This document shows positions 1 through 10,914 of a stretch of 64,000 nt of DNA, piece after piece. A program made the position numbers and the translations under genes. Source of the stretch: Symbiodinium natans (lineage: Eukaryota; Sar; Dinophyceae; Suessiales; Symbiodiniaceae); the NCBI GenBank assembly GCA_905221605.1, contig CAJNDS010002538.1:37501-101500 (forward strand), given 5' to 3'. A model generated the notes under the pieces. It saw only the letters and a list, made by a program, of their open reading frames with translations. It was not told where the DNA came from and made no database searches. Each line of letters starts with the position of its first letter. Within the stretch, counting starts at the first letter, position 1.

Positions 1-480
1 TCAAAGTCCCAAACACCAATAATCCCAAACCCAAAGCCCGAAATCCAAGCCGAGCCCGAAACCGTAGACCCTAGGGTTCAGGGTTCAGGGCATAGGGTTC
101 TAGACCCTTGATGACCCTACCCTAAACCCCTGAACCCTAAACCCGAAAACCCTAAACCCTAAACCCCGAAAGCCCTAAGCCTTTGACTGAACACTGGTGG
201 CCTGCACATCCTCGGCCGAAGGCTGATTGTATCCTGCCTGGTGTGAGGGGTTGAAGCCTCTTGAAACCCCCAGCCAAGGGACTACAGGAGGGACCCTTAT
301 AAGGGACCTTAGGGGTTCTCTAGGGGGTATTTAGGGGGCTACTTAGGTACATGTTGACTGTACAAGGAAAATATAGAGGTTACAAAGGGGAATGAGAATA
401 AAGGCTTCTAGGGGTCCCTCCTTTTGCAACAAAGCCCACCCTAGGACCTAAACACCAAACCCTCGATTCAAAACCCCGAA
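1..480. repeat. Degenerate telomere-like repeat region
   Basis: Mixed TTTAGGG and CCCTAAA-like units with many point changes, densest at about 60-175. Short stretches near 280-440 contain copies of GGGACCCTTATAAGGGACC-like inverted repeats seen again near 31.6 and 34.7 kb. No exon could be supported. Confidence 0.6.
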
Positions 481-619
481 TCCCAAGCCGCAAATACTCA
501 TCCCGAATTAGATCCGAAGCAGTCAAGATCAGTTGCACTGGCTGCAAAACCAAGGATTGAGGCGGGTTCGAAAATCTTGCCAAGCTCAACAACCCAGCAA
601 GGCCGCCACAACTGTGAAC

Positions 620-670
620 CCGCGCCTCTTTCAGGGCTCGGATGACGACTTCCGCGCTCAGCGGTGTCAA
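620..670 (-). CDS. Module exon 1 of Ala-rich repeat protein
   Basis: The minus strand reads PLSAEVVIRALKEAR, a clear copy of the module seen in the other islands. The codons begin after CTGCAG (acceptor-like) and end at CGG before GTTCAC (donor-like), giving 17 codons. The flanking frame stays open further, so the exact ends are uncertain. Function unknown; the module looks like an amphipathic helix. Confidence 0.55.
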
Positions 671-1212
671 CTGCAGCAGCCGTCGTTGAGGGTTTGTCAG
701 GTTCAGGAGGGCGCGTTAGGCATATGCGCCTCTTGTATTGCATCTCCTGGCTGCGCGCCAAACCCTCATCTGCCCCAAAGCATATATACTTAAACCCGAC
801 TTGGGGGGGGGGGGGGGGTTTGGAGTGTAGGTAAGCAGTATGTACCGGGAGCCCCCATTAACCTAATTGGTCTATCACCTGGTAACGGTACCCCAAAAGG
901 CCCTGAACCCTTTCCCAAAATTTGGACACCCTTTTTGGGTCTTCCTACAGTATTGTAGTGTTTGGAAGGTTTCGAAGAGGTGCACACCTTTCTTGGGAAA
1001 GATTTAGATCATCAGCCCTGGACTAGAAGGGACTGGTGACTATATACTGCCCCTCTCATACAACGGACCCTTGTAGCCCTGCCTAAAAACCGTTTTGGCC
1101 CCATGTTCCCTACAAGCCCTTTAAACGCCAGTAGGGTACCCCATAAGCCATAAGCCCTACTAACCCTATAAACACTACACCCGACAACCGAAAAGAAATC
1201 GTAAACTGCCAC

Positions 1213-1250
1213 CTGCGCCTGCTTGAGCGCCACTCCAACCACCTGGTCAA
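1213..1250 (-). CDS. Module exon 2 of Ala-rich repeat protein
   Basis: The minus strand reads FDQVVGVALKQAQ and ends at CAG before GTGGCAG, a GT donor at the same place in the module as in neighbouring islands. The acceptor may be the CAG within the Asp-Gln codons, which would leave only ten codons, so the 5' end is unclear. Confidence 0.5.
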
Positions 1251-1984
1251 AGGGGGGGTGGGCTTAGGTTTGGGTTTTAAGGTTTAGGGTTTAGGGTTTT
1301 GGGTTTAGGGTTTAGGAGGCCAGCCTACCTGGGACTTGACCTGAAGGTTTCGAGTTTAAGTGTATGGGTTCGGCTCGTACCCACGAGTTGAGGAGCAATT
1401 GCTACGAAATAAACTGAAGGTAAGCAGAGTCCTAGAGTGGACCCCTTTGGCAGCATTACCCTAAACCCTAACCACAGGGCCTCAGGACCCAAACACCCAC
1501 TTGCCCCAAACCAAAATCTCACAGCCCCCGAGGCTCATCCAAACGCAGCTTTGTGCACCACAGCCAGTTGCGGCTGCGTGTTGTACATCGTGGCTCTCAC
1601 TGAGCACTCGCATCAGCTACATTGGCAACTCACTGTTATTGGGAGGGGCTCCTCATGGTAGAAACCTCCAAACCCCCAACAAAGTTCCTAAACCCCTACT
1701 CTTTTCGGGCGGCAAGATCCCGTGATGCCGGGTTGAAGGGGTTCAGAAAACTTGGCGGGGTGCTTTGCGAACAAGCCCTCTTCAAGCATGAGCTGGGATA
1801 GAGCCCCCGTCTGAGATTCTGAGGTATACCTAGCCTGGAAGAATTCGTAGGACCCTCGAAGCCCAAAAGCCCTGTCAGGCCTTAGGGTTTCGGGTTTAAG
1901 GTTGGTTTAGGGTTTAGGGTTTAGGGCTTTGGGTTTAGGGTTTAAGGGTTAAGGGTTTAGGGTTTATGGCTAGGGTGTTGGACA

Positions 1985-2095
1985 ACTATGTAGGCCACTT
2001 AGCGAAGCCGCACACGCCTGAGCAGGTGGCCGCCCCGCGCCGGGCCCAGCGGCCGTGCGAAGCGCGAAGACCACCTGCGCGGATTCGACTTGGTT
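1985..2095 (-). CDS. Module exon 3 of Ala-rich repeat protein
   Basis: A GC-rich island bounded by TTTAGGG-type arrays. The minus strand reads ESAQVVFALRTAAGPGAG followed by an open Ala/Pro-rich stretch. It matches the consensus module and its AGPGAG tail. Splice sites were not fixed. Confidence 0.55.
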
Positions 2096-2169
2096 TAGGG
2101 TTTAGGGTTCAGGGCTTAAGGGTTTAGGGGTACTTAGAAGTAGGGTTCAGGGTTTAGGGTTTAGGGCTT

Positions 2170-2280
2170 ATAGGGTTTAGGGGTGCTTATAGGTAGGGCT
2201 ACAAGTACCCTGACATAGGATTGTAAGTATACTCCCAATACTTCTAACCATACTTATAACTACCCATGAACCTCCGAGTA
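2170..2280. repeat. Family C inverted-repeat element (degenerate)
   Basis: The right end CATGAACCTCCGAG and internal CTAACCATACTTATAACTACC match better copies at 15.5, 36.0, 36.4 and 41.4 kb. The left end is blurred by telomere-like repeats. Confidence 0.45.
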
Positions 2281-2884
2281 CGTATTCCGAAACCCTAAAC
2301 CCTAAACCCTCTTTGGGGGCATTGGGGATGTAGGGTTCCAAATCTTGTCAAAGGCGTTCGGGGCTTTCGGTGTCTCAAAACAGTCTCGGGGTTGTCTGAA
2401 AGTGCTTCGAACTCGGCGTTTAAGTAGGGATCCAAGTTCTTCACAAGGTCCTTAAGGGAGGGGGGGGGGGGGGTTCAAGGGGGGAATTTAACTCAAGGTT
2501 CCCGATTACCCCCCCACTCCTCCCTAAGCTCCCTAGGATTCCCTGAGGTTCCCTAGGTACCGACCCCCCGTGAACTCATGTTGTCCCGGACCCCCAAGTG
2601 TGCTTCAGAAGCAGCAAAGGCGAAAAAGGCCTCCAACTACAGCTGCCCTAGTCCCAAAATGTTACACCCCAAAAACTTGTGATGATAGCGGGCAACCCCA
2701 ACAAAACCGGGTGCAACATTTGAGGGTTTAGGGCAACATGTCATGATCTTCGAGGGTTTATGGAATGCAGGCTTGGGTTTTCCGGGATTTGGGTTTCTTT
2801 AGGGTGGCAGGGGCTTGGTGCTTACCGGCTTTTACGGTTTCAGCGGGCTTGGGGCACTTGTGTCAACATAGAAGCCCTGAACCC

Positions 2885-2952
2885 GAGACCCTAAACCTAA
2901 ACCCTAAACCCTAAACCCTAAACCCTAAACCCTAAACCCTAAACCCTAAACC
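2885..2952 (-). repeat. CCCTAAA telomere-type array
   Basis: About nine near-perfect CCCTAAA units. Read on the minus strand, it begins right at the end of the module exon above it and offers GTTTAGGG as a splice donor. Confidence 0.9.
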
Positions 2953-3065
2953 CTGTGACATCCCACAGCCTCCTCGGGCGTCGACATGCCGCCGGGCGCC
3001 ACGGGCGGAACCGCCGCCCCGGCGGCCGCCCCGGCGGCCGCCGCAGCCATGGCCTTCTGCACATC
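2952..3065 (-). CDS. Module exon 4 of Ala-rich repeat protein
   Basis: The minus-strand translation starts QDVQKAMAAAAAG and contains GGMSTPEEAVG. The acceptor reads CCCTAAACGCCAG and the donor GTTTAGGG, so both splice signals are built partly from flanking telomere-type repeats. The lower flank is CCCTAAA and the upper flank TTTAGGG, the commonest arrangement in the window. Frame choice rests on the Ala-rich pattern and the PEEA motif. Confidence 0.6.
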
Positions 3066-3189
3066 CTGGCGTTTAGGGTTTAGGGTTTAGGGTTTCTAAG
3101 CCCAGATTCATTGAGGGTTGCGGTGTATAAGGGTGGGTTCTAGGATTATAGGGGTTCGGGGTTTTCCGGCTTAGGGTCTACCCTATACC

Positions 3190-3300
3190 GCCAAAACAAG
3201 TGCGCCTCCTCAGTGGGCGAGGCTCGCCCAGCAGCCTCGCAGAAGGTTGAGGAATCCAGCTGTGGTTGGGCATCATGGAGCGCCGATGAAGCCAAAACGC
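3190..3300 (-). CDS. Module exon 5 of Ala-rich repeat protein
   Basis: The minus strand contains FCEAAGRASPTEEAHL, matching the AAG plus SP-TEE part of the module. Exact ends not resolved; the flanks are telomere-like. Confidence 0.45.
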
Positions 3301-3504
3301 TACTTGGGGGGTTTGCGAAAATAGCGTTCAGGGTTCAGGGTTTAGGGTTCGGGGTTTAGGGTTTAGGGTTTACGAGAATAAGGGACCCCCAATATACCTA
3401 CCATGCCCAGAACCCTACTTCTAACTACCCATGAACCTCCAAGGCTGGTTTTACCGTTTAGGGTTTAGAGTTTGTAGAGCTTAGGGTTGTTTAGGGGTCT
3501 ATCT

Positions 3505-3597
3505 TGGGGTAGTCTCATGGTCACTTCGTATGGGCCCATACATCAGAACTCTTTCAGGGAGGTAAGGACCATATTCAGGGCCCATGTAAATACCCGA
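3505..3597. repeat. Family B inverted-repeat element, copy 1
   Basis: Starts TGGGGTAGTCTCATGG and ends CATGTAAATACCCGAG, which are imperfect inverted repeats. The interior shares GGGCCCATAC, CAGAAC and GGAGGTAAGG with copy 2 at 18.5 kb. About 93 bp with no coding capacity of its own; introner-like in size and shape. Confidence 0.6.
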
Positions 3598-3892
3598 GTT
3601 CTGAGGCTGACGGGGTATTTCGGTCCTATTGCAGCTCGAGGTTTCGTGAAGCCCTACCAACCGTAGCTGCCCTACAAGCCGCACTTTCCAGGGCCACTTC
3701 GGGAAGAGGGTTTAGGGTTTAGGGCTTTGGGAGGCTTGATAGCATGCGCTCGGCGACTGAAAAGGCGAGTGACCCCCCACAACAAAAAAACGTCCCACTC
3801 AAAAAAAACCACAAAACTAGGAAACTGTATAGCCCAACCCTAACCCCTAGAAGGGTTTAAGGTAAGGCTTGCTTTTGGGGGGAGTCTCCCGG

Positions 3893-3968
3893 AGCCTTCA
3901 GCGCCCGCAACACGTTCTCGCGTGACGCTGGCAGTCCTGCCCAGAGCGCTCGCCGTTCGGAACTTCTT
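3893..3968 (-). CDS. Module exon 6 of Ala-rich repeat protein
   Basis: The minus strand reads ASVTRENVLRALKAPG, a close match to the ENVIRALKEA-type module. Ends approximate. Confidence 0.55.
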
Positions 3969-4468
3969 AGGATCCCTGCCTTAAGAACCCAAAAAGCCTA
4001 CTTTCCTGTACTGTGCCTAAGAATCCCACAGCAGAGCCATCACTTTCAAAACAGCCCCAAAAGCTCCTGAGACTTGCAAAGCCTACCAAAGCCCAAAACC
4101 CCTAAGCCCTCTCAAGCCAAAGAAGCCCAAAACCTGCCCCCAAACCCCAGCAGGAGTCCGGGCTCGCAGCACTGCACCACGGCGCGCTTTTGTAGGGGAG
4201 CTTGGGGTTTAGGGATTGAGGTTTAAGAGTGCATATGCAAAGTGTTTAGGGCATTAGCTCAGGGTCTAGGGTTTGTAGGGTTGAGGGCTTGAGGGCTTGC
4301 AATACTCTAAAACGGTGGCGGAGGGGTGGGGGCTGGCATTGAGAGCAGTTAAACTTCGAAACCTAAATCACCCTCAACCTTCAGCTCGACAACCATATTC
4401 ACCCTTACCATCCCCTACCTCAAAGCCCCTAAAGCTCTATAACCCTAAATCCTAAGCCCGCAATGATC

Positions 4469-4555
4469 CCCTCCCCCCCCCCCCCCACCCCCCCCCCCCC
4501 CCCCCCCCCCCCCGCCACCCCCCCCCCCCCCCCCCCCACCCCCCCCCCCCCCCCG

Positions 4556-4587
<32 letters not shown>

Positions 4588-4596
4588 CCCCCCCTT
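4469..4596. repeat. Long poly-C tract
   Basis: About 125 nt of almost pure C with scattered A and G. The open frame across it, read as poly-Pro, is a composition artefact. Confidence 0.95.
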
Positions 4597-4597
4597 A

Positions 4598-4682
4598 AAC
4601 GCCTCCGGCTACGAGGGCTGCGCCCAGTACTTCGGCCGGGGCCTCGCCGGCATCCTCACGGAACTCTTCGGGAGTTCAAGAT
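4598..4682 (-). CDS. Module exon 7 of Ala-rich repeat protein
   Basis: The minus strand reads PEEFREDAGEAPAEVLGAAL and then VAGG, before GTTTAAGG as donor. Two module-like segments (PEEF and AEVLGAAL) occur in one exon. It lies beside the poly-C tract. Confidence 0.55.
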
Positions 4683-5297
4683 TTGTAGGGCTTAGGGTTA
4701 AGGGAGTTAAGGGTTTAGGGTTTAGGGAGTTTAGCGAGTTGAGGGTTTAATGGGGTTAGAGTTTTAGGGGGTACGTGGTGGGTAGAGGGTGCAGGGGTTA
4801 ATTAAGAGTTGCTGGAGATTTGGGTTTCAGGGTTTTGGGTCTTGACCAGTCTCCGCATCGTGTCATCATAACCCTACTTTTGAGTAGACCCTGGAAAAAA
4901 ATCTGATGTAGGGTTTATATTTCTTGTATCCCCAAAAGGACACCCAATACATACAGTCACCAAAATTCAAAAGGAGCCTCATATACCCTCAACAAAAACA
5001 GAAATATCAACCCTGTCTCATATACTTTTAGGGATAAGTAGCTATAATACAGGAACCCTGAACCACGAAACCAAAGCATAGTACCCCCAAACCCAGATAA
5101 AAGTCCTGCCCAGCGAGGGCCAGCAGCGTCTGCACCACCTTGGACAAACTCTCTATCCCCAACCCCAACTGTCCGTCCCCAACCCACATGAAACCTACAG
5201 ACCCTAAACCCTAAACCCTAAACCCTATAACCCTAAACCCTATAAACCCTATAAACCCCAAAACCTATACATCCTAAACCCTAAAACCCCAACCCAC

Positions 5298-5409
5298 AGA
5301 AGCAGGGGCGGCCTCCTCGGGGGTCTGTGGCGCTCCTGCGCCCGGCGCTGGCGCGGCGCCCGGCGCGGCGCCCGCCGCGGCGCCCGCCGCGCCCTTCAGG
5401 GCGTCCGAC
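5298..5409 (-). CDS. Module exon 8 of Ala-rich repeat protein
   Basis: The minus-strand reading begins SDALKGAAGAAAGAAPGAAP and ends with QTPEEAAPAS. The acceptor is CAAGCCCAG after telomere-like CCAAACC; the donor is GTGGGTTGGGG. The lower flank is CCCTAAA and the upper flank TTTAGGG/TTTGGGG. Confidence 0.6.
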
Positions 5410-5989
5410 CTGGGCTTGGTTTGGGGTTCGGGAATTTGGGGGTTTAGGGTTTTGGGGTTTGGGGTTTAGGGTGGTGTATGGGGTTTAGGTGTTTAGGTGT
5501 TTTGGGGTTTTGGGGTTTGGGGTTTCGGGTGTAGGGTTTAGGGTTGTTTGGGGATGAAGGGAACCATAAGACTCCGGCAGTTTTGTTCCAAGCCTCATTC
5601 CTTGGGGACGACTCAGGGCCTCTTGGGTTTTCTAGGGCTTTGGGTTTCGGAAGAGACTTTGAAACTGGGCTCATATATGCCCTATGCTACTGTAATCCCT
5701 GTGCTTGCAGGGGTGGTTGAGGGCTTCTAGGGTTCTGGGCGCGTTTGGGGTGTGGCGCTCTTCGGGGCTTGCAGATGTTGAACGGCTTTGGGGCTTCTGT
5801 GCTCTTTGAAACAAGGGCTTTAGGCTTTAAGTCGTTTAGTTTTTGGCTTGTAGGGCCTCTACCATAGGCCTCCTTGAGCTTGTGAATCAAAAAGTTCGAC
5901 AGCAATTTCCGAGGGTTTAGAGTTTGTAGGGCTTAGGGCTGCGGAGTCAAAAGTGTCAGGGCAATTTCGGGGTTTAGGGTTCAGGGCAG

Positions 5990-6130
5990 GGTTTGGGGTT
6001 TGGGGTTTGCGGTTTGGGGTTTGGGGTTTGGGGTTTGGGGTTTGGGGTTTGGGGTTTAGGGTTTAGGGTTTAGGGTTTAGGGTTTGGGGTTTGGGTTTGG
6101 GTTTAGGGTTTAGGGTTCAGGGTTCAGGGT
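5990..6130 (+). repeat. TTTGGGG/TTTAGGG mixed telomere-type array
   Basis: Tandem TTTGGGG units pass into TTTAGGG and then TTCAGGG, giving a sequence of variants along the array like that of degenerate telomeric arrays. Confidence 0.9.
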
Positions 6131-6172
6131 TCAGGCAAAGCCACGTTGGGCCGACGCCGTAGCCATTTGGAC

Positions 6173-6249
6173 CCGGGGCTGCCATGGCTGCCTTGAGGGC
6201 CTCGCCGAGCACCTCCGATGCTTCGCAGTTCTTTTCTTGGAGGGGGAAC
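6173..6249 (-). CDS. Module exon 9 of Ala-rich repeat protein
   Basis: The minus strand reads CEASEVLGEALKAAMAAPG, then GTCCAAATGG as donor. The acceptor is CCCTAAACCTCAG, again a telomere-type arm plus CAG. Confidence 0.6.
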
Positions 6250-6305
6250 CTGAGGTTTAGGGTTTAGGGTTTAGGGTTTAGGGTTTAGGGTTTAGGGTTT
6301 AGAGT
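6250..6305 (+). repeat. TTTAGGG array
   Basis: Eight or so perfect units directly abut the acceptor of module exon 9 (minus strand). Confidence 0.9.
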
Positions 6306-6439
6306 ATAGCGCTCAGAGTTTAGGCTTCAGGCTACTTTAGATTTTAGGGCTTGGTGGAAACCCTAAACTCCCGAAACCTTTGAACCCTCAAGCCCGGAAC
6401 GTCTAAACCCAAAACCTCCCCCCCTTTGACACATTTGGC

Positions 6440-6515
6440 CTTGGAGGAGGGTTCCCCTGCGCCCGGGCCGGCCGCCTTTGCGGATCCGCGCATACTGACT
6501 CTTTCAGGGCCAGGG
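6440..6515 (-). CDS. Module exon 10 (partial module)
   Basis: The minus strand reads RGSAKAAGPGAGEPSSKAK, which contains the AAGPGAG tail of the module. The front half is not recognisable. Confidence 0.4.
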
Positions 6516-6871
6516 TGCTTAGAGTTTTCAAAGGTCCTTTAAGGCACACCCTGGTTGCTTGTTCTAAGCGCTCTCAGAAGGTCCTTTAATAAAGGGAAGC
6601 CCTGGTTCTTTGAAGCTGCGAAATTGCGTGCATCAGAATAGTCTTTGAGAGAGAGCTTCTCCGGATGGTCGATGCTGCAAGTGCATGCCTCGAGCATGAA
6701 AAGGAAAGAAGGGAGGGGGGGGGAGGCCGCAAAGGACCTTGGCGGCCAAATGAACCCTAATTGGGATAATATAGCCTCCGCTGCTAGTATCTCTTTATGG
6801 CATTTCAAGGGTTCATGTAGTCCCCAATAGAGTGTCCTTAAACCCTAAACCCTGAACCCGAAATCCTGAAC

Positions 6872-6955
6872 CCACGCCTCCTTGAGGGCGCGGATAACGT
6901 TGTCAGTGGTGATTTCCACGCCTGCGGCCGCTCCCACCGTCCCAAGGCATTCGAC
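6872..6955 (-). CDS. Module exon 11 of Ala-rich repeat protein
   Basis: The minus strand reads AAAGVEITTDNVIRALKEAW, then GTTCAGG as donor. Exons 1 and 11 share the VIRALKEA core exactly and are the strongest pair for a repeated module. Confidence 0.65.
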
Positions 6956-7716
6956 GCGTCTGCGGGCGTTGGGGGTTTAGGGACCTTTTTGGGGTTTATA
7001 GGGGTTTAGGGACCTTTTGGGGTTTATAGAGTTTAGAGACCTTTTGGGGTTTATAGGGAACTGGGGTTGAGGGTTTAAGGTTTATGTGTTGAAATCTGCA
7101 TAGGCGTGAGCTAGAAATTTATGTATCTCTCTGGATGTCGAATTCAGAGGGGAGGACAGGGAGAATGCTGGTATGGCAGTTTTGGCTGTCCTATATTTTG
7201 GGCCCTTGAAAAACCCTTTGCGCCCTAAACTATACTCAAACGTGCATCTGATCTGAAAGAGACGCGGAAGCCCGAAAAGCTAGAACAACACCCACCACCC
7301 CTACACCCCGCACAGATCCAAACACCATCTTCGGCCCCCGAAACTCTTCGCAAGAAACCCCGCGCAGGCCAAACACCACTCTTCTCGGGATGATAAGGTT
7401 TACAGGGTGTTGGTTCAGGGCTGCATAGGAAACTTCACTGTTCAACCCGAAACCCATGTTCAAACCCAAGGTTGCTCCTGTTTCGACCAGTCTATGCTCA
7501 AGAACTGGTGAAAAGAAACGAAACCCCAAAACAAACTGACGAAACCCTAGAGAAGCACCAACCCAAAACGAACTCTCAGCCCGAACTCAGGTCCTATAAA
7601 CTCAACACCACAAACCCTACTAGGCCTTAGGGTTCATAGGGCACATGAACCAATTATGGGGCAACCCTAAACCCTAAACCCTAAACCCGCGGGTATATAG
7701 GGCGGATCAGCGGGAC

Positions 7717-7795
7717 CTGCTTGCCGCAGCGCGGTGCCCACCACGTCGGCCGGAGGATGCCCGGCGCCCGGCCCCGCCGCCTCTCCCACGGTTGA
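7717..7795 (-). CDS. Module exon 12 of Ala-rich repeat protein
   Basis: The minus strand contains EAAGPGAGHPPADVVGTALR and then QAG, ending at GTCCCGC as donor. It links the AGPGAG tail of one module to the DVVGTALRQA core of the next. Confidence 0.6.
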
Positions 7796-7995
7796 AGAAC
7801 AAAGGTAAACGAGTATTACAAGGAAATGGGGCCCCCTGGTAACTCTGGTGATTTCTATGCGAGCTGTCGAATGCATTGGGCCTTTAGGGCCTCCATGCGC
7901 CCCCACACCCCAAACCGTTTAAATACATTTAAAACCCCCAAGCCCCCAACTGAATCCCTAAACCCTGAATCCGAAGCTCGAATCTCCTCAACGAC

Positions 7996-8075
7996 CCCTG
8001 CGCCTGGATTAGCATCTGGATAACCTCCTCCGGGCTCTTCGCGGCGCCAAGCGGCCTCTCTGTCAAGGAAGGGGG
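7996..8075 (-). CDS. Module exon 13 of Ala-rich repeat protein
   Basis: The minus strand reads GAAKSPEEVIQMLIQAQ, a good match to the consensus. A further Ala-rich reading, LAADAPAAAAVASGP, lies at about 8200-8250. This exon is the next recognisable coding block downstream of the WWE domain, so it could belong to the same transcript. Confidence 0.6.
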
Positions 8076-8659
8076 GGGGGGGGGGGGGAGCTTCGATTGC
8101 TGCGAGGATCTTGGGCTGAATATCCCCCGCTCTTCATTTGGAGCTTAATACATACGTGCCCCCTATATCCCCAAGCTTCATGAAATGGAGAGGGCCCGAC
8201 GCGACCGCGGCGGCAGCTGGTGCATCTGCGGCCAGTGCGGGGTATGCGAAGGTTGCAGGGGCTTTTGGGTCTGGATTTAGAGTCTAGGGTTTAGAGCTTT
8301 GGGCTCAGGAAAAAAGGTTTGGGTTCTTAGGTGCTGATTGTGGATTCTTAGGGTCACAAGTAAGCTCCAACACCTTTTCGTGCCGATCCTTACTCTCAGA
8401 GCATATCTCGTTCGCAGTACCTTCCACCGCTTTACCTTCAATCCTCAAAACTGTGCAGCTCCAAGCCGTAGCTCAAGGCAAGGTTTCTGCGACGTTGTGT
8501 CAGCAGGTCTGCAGCCTAACATCCTTTATGCGGTTTCTCGAGAACCTTCACTATTCGCGCCTTATGGCCTTATATCTGTTGCACTCCGATGCGGTAAGCC
8601 TCTACTTATGCAATTGCACATGGTGAGGTTCCGGAGCCGAGGGAGTGAGCATCACATAC

Positions 8660-10882
8660 CATGCGACGAATGCGCCGCTGCTTCCCTGTGCTGGTGTTCA
8701 GCTGCGACATCTGTCCGAAACTGACTTTGTAGCTGAACCATCCGCTCCTCACGATCATCTCTGTGACAGTTCCATCCCTTAGCCAGTCGTCGTAAGCAAG
8801 GCTTACCAACTTCCAGGCGTGTGCTTGGTAGTCATACCACCCATCTGACTTGCCATCTACTCCATCGTCCACCCAATACTGCCACTTGGAGACAAGCAAC
8901 TTCTCTTTGTCAAGCTCGCTTACCAAGCCTGGAAGAAGGTCGTTGACCACTTGGCCTTTGTGCGGGATCGTCATATTCGCGCCAGACTTCGCCATTCCCT
9001 TGATCATTCCTTTCAAACCGTCTTGTATGTCAATCCCCTTTGTCCCCTTTCCATCTGAGCCCAATGCCGCCAAGGTTTCTGCGATAGTAAACACGGCTGT
9101 TGAACCTGTTTCTGGATCTACTTCGCTCAAGGGAGCACCCCCCTCAGCACAGGCTGCCAACATGCCTGTGGCTGCTGCAATCATGCGCGGAGCATCGCGC
9201 GTGGGTTCCTTTCACAGCCTGGGCAGTAGCTTTGGCGATCTCGTTTACAATGGAAACGTCATTCCCCGTCATGCTCAACAAGTCTTCGTTCTGCTTCGCC
9301 CACATCACGAAATCATCTGTCTGACCAGCATTAATACTCTGCCACACAGAAGGAAACTGCGTTGTCTCCAAGAAAATGCGGGTCTGAGTCGACAACCAGC
9401 CATTCGACTTGTTCACGTTGACCACGCGGAATCGGCAGAAGGGAGGCATCACAACTTCTTTCTCGTAAGTGAAGCAGGAATGCACATGGTCTTCGATCAC
9501 ACATGGCAAGTAGAAGAGATCTGGCCTATCTGATGCTGCTTCCGCTGCCCCGTAGATGCGGACCTCAAAGGTAGCATTAGCGGTAGCACTAATCATTGTT
9601 TTCTTCATACCGTCTTCATCATATGTGCATGACGAGAACGTGGGCCACACAATGATCGAGTCCTTCTGGTACTTCCGCAGCTCTGTTGCATCCAGGGACA
9701 TGAACCGAAATACGCGCCCGTCATATGGTCTCAATGGCCTCTCCGCATTGGCCTGCGAGCCCCGAAAAGCCTCCAAGAAATGCTGGATGTAGGGTGCTAA
9801 CGCCTTCATTGTGACCTGATCCTCTTTGTACAAGCATCTGTTCACATCATGGCACAATGGACCCCGAGACCAGGCTTTTGCCAAGGAAGCCTGGAAGCCG
9901 GGCTCATCTGCGTCAAAAGCAATGTCGCGCAGCTCGCGGTAGCCTCGGCACCCGGACAGGACAGATGAAGGCAGTCATGTCATGAACTATACTACCAAAC
10001 AACAGTCTCTTGCTGTCTTTTCCGTTCTTTGGAGCAAAGAAAAAACATGCATGTTGCTGCAGTGACTAGGACTAGTAAAGGCCCCAGCAGCCAAACCCCC
10101 ACAGCCAGGACTTCAACGATGCGCGCAAGTCTTCCCTTGAGTATTTTGCTTCCAACACCAGCCTTGGATCTCAAATGGCCACTTAACAAACTTGTCATTT
10201 CCGTCTGGCTTGTTTCTCGCAAGAGTGGGCCGGAAATATCGGAAAATCTGCAAAGTTGGATGCCGAGAACTGCTGAAAAGCTTCGGGGTAAGCCGTTTCC
10301 TCCGAGCTCAGTGGCGGATAGCACGCTTGCCGAAACTCAAGCGCGGCTCGAATCATGGCTTCGTCCATGTGTTTTTCGCCTATCTGCCTAACCTTGTGAA
10401 GTGCCAGGCAGGAAGCTTTGTAGTCCTTCAAAGCCTCCTCGTACTGGCGCTCGCAGTCCTTTCTTGTTCAAGGCCAAACCGATGGCACACAAAAAACAAT
10501 CAGCTCCAACCCGTTCTCAACGAAAAACCTTGACATTGGAAAACCAAGCTTCCTTCAGATCTTTCATGTTCAAGGGCCGTGTCCGGGTACCCGAAACTGC
10601 CGCTTCACTGGCTTGCGTGAAGGAATCATGTGAATCAGAGGCCAAAGTGCACGCACGGCTGGCTTCTGCAGTGAAGGGCTCACTTTCTGGCACTGCGGAA
10701 GATTCTCCGCAACACAGTGCTAGCTGCTCTTCCATCTTTGCGAGCACTTGTTCATGTCGAATCTTGGCCTCGTCCTTCTTCGCTGTAGCATAGGAAATGT
10801 CCTGGGAGAAGGCTTTTTGGGCGTCCTCCTTGGCATGCACAAATGCCAAGAAGGCTTCTTCGTATCCAGAACACCGGTCCAT
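8660..10882 (-). CDS. ADP-ribosyltransferase (R-S-ExE) plus WWE domain protein, multi-exon, with one frameshift
   Basis: At least three exons: about 10529-10882, 10327-10458 and 8660-9942. The first two encode a coiled coil, and the 10529/10458 join is in frame (GTCAAG, then GACTGC). The large exon carries the ART signature: VFRFMSL (Arg near 9707), VWPTFSSCTYD (Ser-Thr-Ser strand), and YEKEVVMPPFCRFRV with the Glu-Lys-Glu pair near 9456-9464. This is typical of arginine-specific NAD-dependent mono-ADP-ribosyltransferases. About 250 codons further on is a WWE domain: KWQYWVDDG, DGWYDYQAHAWKL and SFGQMSQLNTSTGKQRRIRR. WWE domains bind ADP-ribose chains or partner proteins. The frame shifts by one base at about 9208-9209; one G fewer joins both halves. 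This could be a sequencing error or a real lesion. The join between 10327 and 9942 was not resolved. A possible membrane helix, LAVGVWLLGPLLVLVTAATC, reads within that gap but may be intronic. Confidence 0.82.
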
Positions 10883-10914
10883 CCCCCAACCTCAGATCAA
10901 AACTTGATATGATC

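Noticed and set aside
2885-2952. Telomere-like arrays as assembly artefacts
   Set aside because: Arrays at homologous places in both TIR introns, and frame-exact exons beside them, argue for real sequence; exact array lengths may still be unreliable.
4463-4750. Poly-Pro open frame
   Set aside because: Created by a poly-C tract; the real coding evidence there is on the minus strand.
6157-6170. CCGTAGCCATTTGG resembles the dinoflagellate spliced leader
   Set aside because: It lacks one T and the GCTCAAG end, and lies beside a module exon; a chance match is likely. It is not evidence of retroposed mRNA.
8850-9533. Long plus-strand frame opposite the ART-WWE exon
   Set aside because: The minus strand has clear ART and WWE motifs; the plus frame has none.
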